From the NCBI RefSeq assembly GCF_000455265.1, contig NZ_HG005141.1, positions 89,324 to 153,323 on the forward strand: a stretch of 64,000 bases of DNA, given 5' to 3'. Position 1 is the first letter of the stretch; each line of letters begins with the position of its first letter. This document shows positions 18,262-25,862 of this stretch, piece by piece. The notes under the pieces were generated by a model. That model worked only from the letters and a program-made list of their open reading frames with translations, searched no databases and was not told the DNA's origin. This DNA is from Paenibacillus antibioticophila. Lineage in GTDB: Bacteria; Bacillota; Bacilli; Paenibacillales; Paenibacillaceae. Position numbers and translations under genes: made by a program.

Positions 18262-18762
18262 TTAAGCCCGTGCATCGAAAAATCCCGTTTTTTGTTGCGT
18301 TGCATTTTTTGATGCGGGATTCTGGTATGTTGCTTCCTGCTCCCCGTTGTTCCCTAGCAAATTTAATGAGTAATCCACGAAGGCCAATGATTGCTCTATT
18401 AACTGTTGGTTCAAATCATTAACGCGCTTTAACTCTCCCAGCGTCCATGACAACCCGGATTGAGCCTGTTTCAGCGCTTCCTTCTCTTCTGGATCGAACA
18501 CAAGTCTTGTCAGTTCCGTCAGGTTCAGATTAAGCAGCGATTTAATGCCTTTTTCCTGAAGAAAAACCTGGCACGCTGCAAGTCGTTGCTCATCCAATGC
18601 AGAGATCTTCTTCACTAACCGGGATTCCTGATTCATGATTCCGATCAGTGTATCTATGTCGTTGGCCACAATTGCGGTACGTTTTGCTTCTCCTAATGTC
18701 AACATGTTCTGATGAGCTTCGTTAAGCTCATTAAGCGAGTCAATTAATTGCCAGATCGCCAT
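18262..18762 (-). CDS. flgN: FlgN-type export chaperone
   Basis: 166 aa, all-helical with heptad-like leucines, no signal peptide, and a disordered Ser/Gln/Asn tail. It lies between flgM and flgK at the position of yvyG (flgN) in B. subtilis and has the FlgN-family layout (ELNEAHQNMLTLGEAKRTAIV). It would escort FlgK and FlgL to the export gate. AGGAGG precedes the ATG. Confidence 0.9.
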   Translation of the reverse strand: MAIWQLIDSLNELNEAHQNMLTLGEAKRTAIVANDIDTLIGIMNQESRLVKKISALDEQRLAACQVFLQEKGIKSLLNLNLTELTRLVFDPEEKEALKQAQSGLSWTLGELKRVNDLNQQLIEQSLAFVDYSLNLLGNNGEQEATYQNPASKNATQQKTGFFDARA

Positions 18763-18771
18763 TGCAGCCTC

Positions 18772-19056
18772 CTAATTATCTGAAGATGACTTGAAGTAAG
18801 GCAGAAGCTTGTCAACGAGCTTGCTGGTCTCCACCTGATAAGTACCCGTAGATACCAATGTCTTCAGTTCCTCAATCCGCGAACTTCGTTCGGCTCCTTG
18901 AACTCCTTCTTGTGCCTTCAACAGCTCCATCGCTTCGCTCGAAATAGACACCTCATCCTTTCGGCGAGTCTTGTTTTCCGTATCTTTGCGCTGCGACTCA
19001 ATATGGCGTTGATAACTATTTATGGCTCCCAGCCGTCCGGTCTCATTAATTTTCAT
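18772..19056 (-). CDS. flgM: Anti-sigma-D factor FlgM
   Basis: 94 aa from the ATG at 19056 (GAAAGGGTG upstream); the longer open frame begins in the promoter. The C-terminal half holds the sigma-binding segment (EVSISSEAMELLKAQ, RIEELKTLVSTGTYQV, KLVDKLLPYF). FlgM holds sigma-D inactive until the hook is finished, and is made from a sigma-D-type promoter, a feedback loop typical of Bacillus. It is the first gene of the flgM-flgN-flgK-flgL-DUF6470-fliW-csrA run. Confidence 0.95.
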   Translation of the reverse strand: MKINETGRLGAINSYQRHIESQRKDTENKTRRKDEVSISSEAMELLKAQEGVQGAERSSRIEELKTLVSTGTYQVETSKLVDKLLPYFKSSSDN

Positions 19057-19077
19057 GGGGTTCACCCTTTCTTCCAA

Positions 19078-19116
19078 AATAAAAACGCCGATAATCTTTA
19101 CTAAGTTTATCGGCGT
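19078..19116 (-). terminator. yvyF terminator overlapping the flgM promoter
   Basis: On the minus strand ACGCCGATAA (19116-19107) pairs with TTATCGGCGT (19095-19086), followed by TTTTATTTT. The left arm contains the sigma-D -10 element of flgM. Confidence 0.75.
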
Positions 19117-19133
19117 GTAATGAATCATATTTA
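19107..19133 (-). promoter_or_regulatory. Sigma-D promoter of the flgM operon
   Basis: On the minus strand TAAA, exactly 15 bp, GCCGATAA: seven of eight bases of the sigma-D -10 box with ideal spacing. Transcription should begin near 19100, inside the loop of the overlapping terminator. Confidence 0.85.
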
Positions 19134-19183
19134 ATAGCGAAGCATTGGATGTTCATGAATATTATGCCAAGATAGCCCGTTTT

Positions 19184-19609
19184 TTAGCGTGACGGCCCAC
19201 GGAATTTGTCGACAACTCCGTATGCTCCTCCACCCCGGTTGTCATTCGAGCCCCTGGAAGACTCCTCTTCTTTTGCAACTGCAGATAAATCACGCGCTAA
19301 TCTTGACCGGCAGGAGTCGCACATATTGCCCTCCCGAATCAGAACCCCGCAAACCTCGCAAGGATACATCATATTCGGATTGTTGGCAATTGAAATACGG
19401 CCCTCTCGGATAAACTTGGTAATCTGCTTGATCGAAACCCCCGTCGCTTCTGAAACCTCCTGAATCGTCGCCGTCTTCTCCGCGCGCAAATATTCCAGGC
19501 AAAGCTCATATTCCCGCTCTATATCCTTTGAACATGCAGGGCAAATATCTCTGAAGTTTTTGGCAAACAGCTTTCCACAGCGTGGACAATTTCCCAAATT
19601 CATATCCAT
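19184..19609 (-). CDS. yvyF: YvyF family flagellar-operon zinc protein
   Basis: 141 aa. The N-terminal CxxC pairs (CPRCGKLF, CPACSK) and the second set (CEVCGVLI, CDSCRSRL at about 85-105) would bind zinc. Between them lies a helix-turn-helix-like segment (TIQEVSEATGVSIKQITKFIREG, with IREGRI). The C-terminus is Ser/Gly-rich. It stands between comFC and flgM as in B. subtilis. A regulatory role has been suggested for the family, but I cannot show it here. Confidence 0.9.
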   Translation of the reverse strand: MDMNLGNCPRCGKLFAKNFRDICPACSKDIEREYELCLEYLRAEKTATIQEVSEATGVSIKQITKFIREGRISIANNPNMMYPCEVCGVLIREGNMCDSCRSRLARDLSAVAKEEESSRGSNDNRGGGAYGVVDKFRGPSR

Positions 19610-19711
19610 ACGATGCTCGTCCTTTCAATTACATCTATTGCTGATAGATTACATGATTTTTACATTTTCGTCCATGCCTTTTATTTGTTAATACGTTAAC
19701 TTAAACCTCCC

Positions 19712-20764
19712 TCAGGAGCGGGCCCATGTTAGACTATAGATTTCAGTCTTAACATCTGTTGTCATGAACAACTCCTGCAAAGCGTGTGCGCAAGCATCCA
19801 CGGTGCTCCCTGTAGTATATACATCGTCAATAAGCAGTATCTTTAACTCTTTTTTGCGAAGGACATTCACCCTTAACGACTTTACTTGCTCCTCAGCGTC
19901 ATCTGCTGGAATGAAAATACCGTACAGATCCTGTATCCGCTGTCTGCGGCTTTTACTGCTCTGCTTGTCCGTATGCCGGGAACGCTGAAGCAGTTCAAGC
20001 AGAGGAACTCGCCCAACCCTGGCCGCTTCGACCGCCAGAAGCCTTGCTTGATTAAACCCCCGTTCCAGCATCCGTTCACTGCTTATAGGCACATAGGTCA
20101 CTATATCAAAAAATGACGTTTTTTTTCGGCTGCAGCTCAACCTTAATTCACACTCCAGCCGTTTCATGCCGTCACCTACCATTCGAGCAAGGATCCCTCC
20201 AAGCGCTTCATCTCCTCTGAATTTAAAACGAGCTAACCAGTCCCGCATCAGCGGAGTATAGGAGACAACACTGCGATTGAGCACAAAATGTCTGGGCTCC
20301 AGCGTCTCCCGCGTGCAATCCGGGCAGCCTGCAGCTCTTCCGCAAATGCTGCATTTAATATGACGGATCCAGGGAATTGAACTATAACAAGCAGAGCAAA
20401 TCTCCGGGTATCCCTTGGCACTGTCAGAAATGATCTTGCCGCAGGCAAGACAAGGATATGCGGGCGGAGCCAATAATTTATGTAACGGGATTAGAGCAGA
20501 TTCGAGTGCCGAACCCCAATCTATATAAGTATAAGGTACTCGTGAATATTCATGGATCGAGACTTGTTGATCCAGATGCTCCTCAGACTCCTTCTGTCCA
20601 GGGGCAGATTTAGTCATAAGCGGTTCGCTCTGTTTTGAAGCCTCGTAGCTGGAAGGGTGCTGATACGTATACAAATTGGAAAATTTATGGAGGCCGCCGT
20701 TTTTAAAAAGGACTTGTCTATAGTTATTCGATGGGTGCACGTTCTTATTTGAAGCATTCGACAT
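19712..20764 (-). CDS. comFC: ComFC-like amidophosphoribosyltransferase-fold protein with long N-terminal extension
   Basis: 350 aa from the ATG at 20764 (GGGAGGGGG, 9-base gap). The first roughly 95 residues are Ser/Asn/Gln/Lys-rich with no recognisable fold. A double zinc motif follows (CLACGKII, CSACYSS, CSICGRAAGC), then a phosphoribosyltransferase domain ending in the PRPP loop LLIDDVYTTGSTVDAC. ComFC assists natural transformation, probably handling incoming single-stranded DNA with ComFA. Usual ComFC length is near 240, so the extension is unusual. The start is 4 bases after the comFA stop; no comFB lies between. Confidence 0.9.
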   Translation of the reverse strand: MSNASNKNVHPSNNYRQVLFKNGGLHKFSNLYTYQHPSSYEASKQSEPLMTKSAPGQKESEEHLDQQVSIHEYSRVPYTYIDWGSALESALIPLHKLLAPPAYPCLACGKIISDSAKGYPEICSACYSSIPWIRHIKCSICGRAAGCPDCTRETLEPRHFVLNRSVVSYTPLMRDWLARFKFRGDEALGGILARMVGDGMKRLECELRLSCSRKKTSFFDIVTYVPISSERMLERGFNQARLLAVEAARVGRVPLLELLQRSRHTDKQSSKSRRQRIQDLYGIFIPADDAEEQVKSLRVNVLRKKELKILLIDDVYTTGSTVDACAHALQELFMTTDVKTEIYSLTWARS

Positions 20765-20768
20765 ATGA

Positions 20769-22727
20769 CTATGCCCCCTCCCGAATAAGATATCCTTGCT
20801 TAAGGGCAATTTTGTTCATGGTGCGAATCTGGCGAATCGCCCCGCGCTGTGATTGAGTCCACTCCGGAGAAGCGAAGAGCACCTTTCCCGCGGGATCCCC
20901 CTGGGAACGGCCTGCCCGGCCGGCCATCTGGACCAGTGAGGCTTCATCAAACAGTTCACTATGCGCATCTAATATGTATACGTCACTTTTAGGTATGGTG
21001 ACTCCTCTTTCCAGTATCGTAGTTGTTACCAATAGACGAATCCTGGAAGCACGAAATTCCTCCACCTTGCTGCCTCTCTCCGCATCTTGCGAGGAGGTGC
21101 CGCCGATCGGATAGTCCGGAAAACAACTCTGCAGCAGCAGCACTAAAGGAGCAATATGCCGGATTCTGGACACAAAGCAAAACACCTGGGCTCCACGTTC
21201 CAGCGAGCTCCGCATTTTTCCTGCCAAAGCAGAAGGGATTGCCTGCTTAGTCAGGCAATGATTAACCGGCCGCATAGAGATGCGCCCTGGAACCGGGAGC
21301 GGGTAGCGATGATAACGAACAGGCACTCTGGCGTAAGGCAAATGTCCGGATCGGGCTTCCCGCTGTAGCCCGGCAGGGGGAGTTGCCGAGAGATAAATAA
21401 AACTCCCTTCCAGCTTGCAGCTTGCCTCTGCCGCATAAGCCAGCATAGGATCGTTATGATACGGATAAGCGTCCAGCTCATCAATAACAACCAAATCAAA
21501 GGCCTGATGAAACCGCATAAGCTGATGAGTTGTGGCCAGATAGAGCTTGCCTTCTTCCCAACGGTGCGGACTTCCTCCGTATAACACCACTGGCTGTGTC
21601 TCCGGGAAAGCCTTGGCCATTCTCGGAGCCAATTCCAATACTACATCCCGCCGGGGTGTTGCTACTAGAGCCTTTCCTCCGCGAGCCAATGTATATTGAA
21701 GCAGAGGGAAAATCATCTCCGTCTTGCCTGCTCCGGTAACGGCCCACAGCAGAAAGCGCCGCTGGTGCTGTGCCAGGGAATGCAGCGCGGCGGACGCCGC
21801 AACGCGCTGCGCCGGGCTTAGCCCCCACCGGTCCAGCATGGACTCGGTGGGGCTTCCCGCCGCCGCGGGCCCTTCGGGCGCCCGCGGCGACCAGGCGCTG
21901 CTGCCGCGCAGCAGCAGCGCACAAGAGCGGCTGCGCCCCATTGCGAGGCAGGCCTCGCAGTAGGCGCAGCCGCTAAGGCCGCACGACCCGCAGGGCGTGC
22001 GGCGATTCACCCCGCTGCCGCAACGCCGGCAGCGGAGGCCCTTGCCCCGCCGGAGCAGGCGGCGGGGCCGGCCGTGGGCGTCGCCAGCTTGCGCGACGCC
22101 CGGGCCGAGCAGCACGCGCCCTTGCAGGTATGCGTGCTGCAGCGCGGAGCGCCATGCCGGTGCCAGATCCGGCATGCGCTCCGCAAGAAGCTGCTGGAGC
22201 TCGCCTTCCAGCAGCGACCGACCGGTCAGCGCGTCTGCCAGGCGCGACGCCTGCTCCTCCAGTGCTGCCCAATGATTTCTGCCTGCCCCTCCCCTTTCCT
22301 TCTTGTCTTCCTCCCTCCGCGCTTTGCTAGCCTCTATTTTTTGAATATGTATCACCTTTTCTAACAACGTGCTACTTGCTTCTCTATGACCTAACCTTTG
22401 CTCCATAGCAAGCTCGGCATGCAATTCCTTAACTATGTATTCCTTCCACTGTTTAAATGCCCATCTGTCATACATTACGGACGGCTTAAAGCGATCGCGA
22501 AGCCGCACAGCCCATCCTAAGGGCATCGACTCTGACAACAGAATAATCCGGTTAGTCAGCCCGCCCCTATACCCTTTGTTATTACCCGAAGCCTTCCTCC
22601 TGCCTATTGAGCTGTATTGCTGCATGTGCCCATTCTCTGTCCACCACAGGACGTCAACTCCCAAGTCCAGACTAATTTCCATCTCCCATCCCGCCTTGAT
22701 TCTGACCACATACAAGCTGACTCTCAT
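20769..22727 (-). CDS. comFA: ComFA, DEAD-box-like DNA uptake translocase
   Basis: 652 aa from the ATG at 22727, preceded by GAGGAGGG; the frame extends further back only into repeat A. The order is an N-terminal region, a C4-type zinc finger (CRRCGSGVNRRTPCGSCG, about 225-250), Walker A AVTGAGKTEM, the DEAD-like VVIDELDAY, and helicase C-terminal motifs (TTTILERGVTIP, QMAGRAGRS). ComFA is the ATPase thought to pull transforming DNA through ComEC. The stretch about 21780-22260 is far more G+C-rich than its surroundings, giving Ala/Arg-rich sequence around the zinc finger. Confidence 0.94.
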   Translation of the reverse strand: MRVSLYVVRIKAGWEMEISLDLGVDVLWWTENGHMQQYSSIGRRKASGNNKGYRGGLTNRIILLSESMPLGWAVRLRDRFKPSVMYDRWAFKQWKEYIVKELHAELAMEQRLGHREASSTLLEKVIHIQKIEASKARREEDKKERGGAGRNHWAALEEQASRLADALTGRSLLEGELQQLLAERMPDLAPAWRSALQHAYLQGRVLLGPGVAQAGDAHGRPRRLLRRGKGLRCRRCGSGVNRRTPCGSCGLSGCAYCEACLAMGRSRSCALLLRGSSAWSPRAPEGPAAAGSPTESMLDRWGLSPAQRVAASAALHSLAQHQRRFLLWAVTGAGKTEMIFPLLQYTLARGGKALVATPRRDVVLELAPRMAKAFPETQPVVLYGGSPHRWEEGKLYLATTHQLMRFHQAFDLVVIDELDAYPYHNDPMLAYAAEASCKLEGSFIYLSATPPAGLQREARSGHLPYARVPVRYHRYPLPVPGRISMRPVNHCLTKQAIPSALAGKMRSSLERGAQVFCFVSRIRHIAPLVLLLQSCFPDYPIGGTSSQDAERGSKVEEFRASRIRLLVTTTILERGVTIPKSDVYILDAHSELFDEASLVQMAGRAGRSQGDPAGKVLFASPEWTQSQRGAIRQIRTMNKIALKQGYLIREGA

Positions 22728-22763
22728 AAATTCCCTCCTCAGTTTGTTTACTAGTCTAGCTAC

Positions 22764-22963
22764 TATATAAGTTGAACTATTGACTTTTACGTTTCGGGGC
22801 AACGTGTGAAGTGTGCTTACGATCGCTGTTGTTCGTAGATTTCTCTAATTGAACTAAGATATTATAAGGTTGAAATCCACTCACAAAGGCGAACGCTTTC
22901 GCTTCTTCAGCACACTTCACACTTATGCCCTTTCTACGTAGCTTATTTAGCTCAACTTATATA
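22764..22963. repeat. Palindromic MITE-like element A, copy 3 (short form)
   Basis: 200 bp with ends TATATAAGTTGAACTA and TAGCTCAACTTATATA, internally matching copy 2 (CGTGTGAAGTGTGCTTACGA, CACTCACAAAGGCGAACGCT). It lies 37 bases upstream of the comFA start. The remaining 22964-23200 sequence is A+T-rich and I see nothing else in it. Confidence 0.9.
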
Positions 22964-23209
22964 GAATAAGAAAGCTCTATTCTGCCTGACTCCTGTTTCT
23001 CAAGCATTCTAGTTAATGTTTCTCCAGCTTATGTCCTAATCCTGTCCTCCCAACACTTACTTTCACTTATTCTCCTTTCTACCACCTTTCAACTATATTC
23101 TAGTTCTTAAGTCATTATAATCCATAATATACCACAATATTACATGCATATATATTAAAATGGGATTTTTTAATTTAATTTATTGGGCTATACAGGAAAG
23201 TTTCAGAAT

Positions 23210-23257
23210 AGACACAAAAAGGCACACTCTCAGCATTGAACTGCTCAAGAGTGTGCT
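23210..23257 (-). terminator. Terminator of the small membrane protein gene
   Basis: A 9-bp stem GCACACTCT / AGAGTGTGC with a 17-base loop is followed on the minus strand by CTTTTTGTG, about 35 bases after the stop. Confidence 0.8.
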
Positions 23258-23291
23258 TCACGTCCTGCATGTGGCTATTTTAATTATTTCG

Positions 23292-23720
23292 TTATATTCG
23301 GGAATGGACATAAGGGATTTTAGCCGCCTCCTGCGGCACGCGCAGATCAACGTGCACCCTGTTCTCCCTGTCCGCAGATTCTGGACTCTTGTTGAGTACT
23401 TTGTCAGCCGTATCAGACATATCGATGACATTTAAGCGAATTCCCGACTCATGATAAAGCCGCCTAAGAATCGCAAGTGTGTCATCCTCCGAGGCCTGAT
23501 CCAACACCGTAACACGGATACATTCTCCACGAATTCTCGCATACCAGGATAGTGCCCGGATATACCATTCCAATTGAAGCTCGTGATTACGAGTCACCAG
23601 GATATAATGCGTTTCCAAGACATCCTTTTGTGTCCTCCGAAGAAAACGTCTATGCAAAAGATGTACCAACAATGCGGCAAGTCCATAACCGACCACAATC
23701 CAGCTCATGTAGGTGAACAT
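23292..23720 (-). CDS. Small membrane-anchored protein with a glycosyltransferase-like segment
   Basis: 142 aa from the ATG at 23720, 7 bases after AAAGGAGG. One N-terminal membrane helix (about 3-22) is followed by a basic stretch and a soluble part. The segment YILVTRNHELQLEWYIRAL to VTVLDQASEDDTLAIL resembles the start of a GT-A glycosyltransferase fold, but the protein is too short for a complete enzyme. It lies between degU and comFA, with its own terminator. Function unknown. Confidence 0.7.
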   Translation of the reverse strand: MFTYMSWIVVGYGLAALLVHLLHRRFLRRTQKDVLETHYILVTRNHELQLEWYIRALSWYARIRGECIRVTVLDQASEDDTLAILRRLYHESGIRLNVIDMSDTADKVLNKSPESADRENRVHVDLRVPQEAAKIPYVHSRI

Positions 23721-23911
23721 GGACACCCCTCCTTTAAAAGGGCTGTTCAGAGATTACTGCAGTGCAGCACACTAAACAAATCCTCTATAGCGACAATATA
23801 TGCCGCAGTCGGCAGGTCGGTTCATGGTCAAGAGCTTCAGAATCTGTATGTATACCATCGAGCATTCAATCAGCTCAACTTTTACATAAATTCAATCTAT
23901 TCCATACAATC

Positions 23912-24640
23912 CTACAGGGTTACCCAGCCAAATTTAATGGCATTGATTACCGCTTGCGTACGATCGTCCACATCCATCTTCTGTAAAATACTGCTAACAT
24001 GGTTCTTCACAGTCTTCTCACTGATAAACAAATGCTCGCCAATCATTTTGTTACTGCGCCCCTCGGCCATCAATCGTAATACCTCGGCTTCCCGGCGAGT
24101 AAGCGGATTGTCTTCGCTCGGTACGAATTTGACGCCAGCCTCACGGATTCTATTATCCTCGGCAATCGCACCCGTTTCGCTTAAATACTCCATACGGCGA
24201 AGCTGCTGAATCAATTTACCTGTTACCTTCGGATGAATAAAGGCGTTGCCCTCTGCCACCGTGCGAATCGCATTAATTAATGATTCGGCCTCCATATCCT
24301 TGAGCAAATAACCTGTTGCACCTTTTCTAAGGGTCTCAAATACATAGCTCTCGTCATCATGAATCGATAAGATGATCACCTTAATGTCGGGATGCAGCTC
24401 GCGAAGCTCAGCGGTAGCATCCACCCCGTTCAATAATGGCATGTTGATATCCATTAATACAATCTCAGGGGGCTGCAATTGACAGAACTCAAGCACCTGG
24501 GTTCCATCTCCACATTCACCTACGACCTCAATATCCTCCTCCATATTCAAAATCCGTTTCAGACCTTCTCTGAACAGCTGATGGTCATCCGCTAGAAGAA
24601 CCCTGATTTTGTACTTGCCTTCAGTAATAAGGTTGTCCAT
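23912..24640 (-). CDS. degU: Response regulator DegU
   Basis: 242 aa. The receiver domain has the acidic pair D18/D19, phosphoacceptor D64 in IVLMDINMP and the conserved Lys in LLKDMEAE. A linker leads to a LuxR/FixJ-type helix-turn-helix (LTRREAEVLRLMAEGRSNK to KTVKNHVSSIL). DegU controls motility, competence and secreted enzymes in Bacillus, and such genes are its neighbours here. GAAGGGAG precedes the ATG by 8 bases. It follows degS by 5 bases. Confidence 0.97.
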   Translation of the reverse strand: MDNLITEGKYKIRVLLADDHQLFREGLKRILNMEEDIEVVGECGDGTQVLEFCQLQPPEIVLMDINMPLLNGVDATAELRELHPDIKVIILSIHDDESYVFETLRKGATGYLLKDMEAESLINAIRTVAEGNAFIHPKVTGKLIQQLRRMEYLSETGAIAEDNRIREAGVKFVPSEDNPLTRREAEVLRLMAEGRSNKMIGEHLFISEKTVKNHVSSILQKMDVDDRTQAVINAIKFGWVTL

Positions 24641-24645
24641 TCCGG

Positions 24646-25830
24646 TTACTCCCTTCTTTTTTCTGTCTTTGTCGGAATGTGAATAATGATCTTGGTCCCT
24701 TCGTTCGCTGTTGATTCGATATCCATTCTACCCTCAAGCAGCTCTACCCGTTCCCTCATTCCGATAAGCCCAAAGTGCGTGTGTCCCTTGTTCCGCTCCT
24801 CCAGTTGATCCACTTTGAAGCCAAGACCGTTGTCTTGTATGACAATGCGAAGCATCTCTCCCTGATAGTTGATATCCACACCGACAAACGTGGGAAATGC
24901 GTGCTTTGCGGCATTGTTTAGGGCCTCCTGAACCAGCCTGAAAATTGCCGCCTCCATCGGAGAGGACATGCGATGCTCTTTGCCTCGGGTCTCAAAGGTC
25001 GTACGAATTTTTGTCTTTTCCTCAAAGTCATGGACATACTTTCGGAGTGTCGGAATTAATCCGAGGTCATCCAGCGCCATCGGACGCAAATTAAAGATCA
25101 CCTTACGCATTTCTTCCAGACTTGAGCGTACTTGGCTCTTTAAGTCTATTATTTCGTCTTGCACCAGCTTGAAATCCTGCTTGGAGATCATTCTTTCGAC
25201 AATTTCCGTCCTAAGAACTAGATTTGCCAGCAGTTGGGCAGGACCATCGTGAATCTCTCTCGAGATCCGTTTACGTTCTTCCTCTTGCGCCAGAATAATC
25301 TTCAATCCAATCATTTGGCGGTTTTTAGCCGACTCAAGAATCCGACTGACCTGACCAAGCTCTCCAGATAAGTACTCCAGAACTACTGCCATTTGCGAGC
25401 TCACCGTTTCCGCACGTTCAACGGACTTCTCGACATTTTTTGCCCGCTTCTGCAATTCATCCCGTCTGGCTTTAAGATACATTTCCTTCTCCCGATAGAT
25501 CATCAGATCCAATTGAAGCTGGGTTGCTCTCTCATAGGCTTGCTTGATGTCCTCTTCCTTATAGCGCACAAAATCCCGGCTGACTTCTGTCAGCCGGATC
25601 CGGGACCTTCTAAAATTTATCTCAAGTTGATCAACCTTCTCAACCGTCTCAGCGGTTTCCTTGATCACCTGCTGCAGCTCATTATTGAGCGTATTCAGCT
25701 CGCTTCTGGCTGCCTCCAGAATTTCAAGGATCTGCAGCTTGCTGTTTTCCATGACGCCAACAGCATTTTTAATGACGCGGTCAATTGCATCAGCTTGGTA
25801 CTCTGCCACTTCATCCTTCTCCATTCCCAT
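24646..25830 (-). CDS. degS: Sensor histidine kinase DegS
   Basis: About 394 aa from the ATG at 25830; GTG at 25848 and ATG at 25824 are alternatives, none with a good ribosome site. It is cytoplasmic, with a long N-terminal coiled-coil sensor (about 10-180) like B. subtilis DegS, then the HisKA_3 motif ERKRISREIHDGPAQLL (His about 194), MALDDLGLIPTLRKYV, and an ATPase domain (EALNNAAKHA, DNGLGF, GLIGMRERV). It phosphorylates DegU. Only about 30 bases separate it from the glycosidase gene upstream, so the three may be one transcript. Confidence 0.95.
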   Translation of the reverse strand: MGMEKDEVAEYQADAIDRVIKNAVGVMENSKLQILEILEAARSELNTLNNELQQVIKETAETVEKVDQLEINFRRSRIRLTEVSRDFVRYKEEDIKQAYERATQLQLDLMIYREKEMYLKARRDELQKRAKNVEKSVERAETVSSQMAVVLEYLSGELGQVSRILESAKNRQMIGLKIILAQEEERKRISREIHDGPAQLLANLVLRTEIVERMISKQDFKLVQDEIIDLKSQVRSSLEEMRKVIFNLRPMALDDLGLIPTLRKYVHDFEEKTKIRTTFETRGKEHRMSSPMEAAIFRLVQEALNNAAKHAFPTFVGVDINYQGEMLRIVIQDNGLGFKVDQLEERNKGHTHFGLIGMRERVELLEGRMDIESTANEGTKIIIHIPTKTEKRRE

Positions 25831-25862
25831 GCTTAAGTGTCCGTGCACTAAGAACTATCATA

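Noticed and set aside
20765..20768. comFB between comFA and comFC
   Set aside because: Only four bases separate the two genes; comFB is absent here, unlike B. subtilis.
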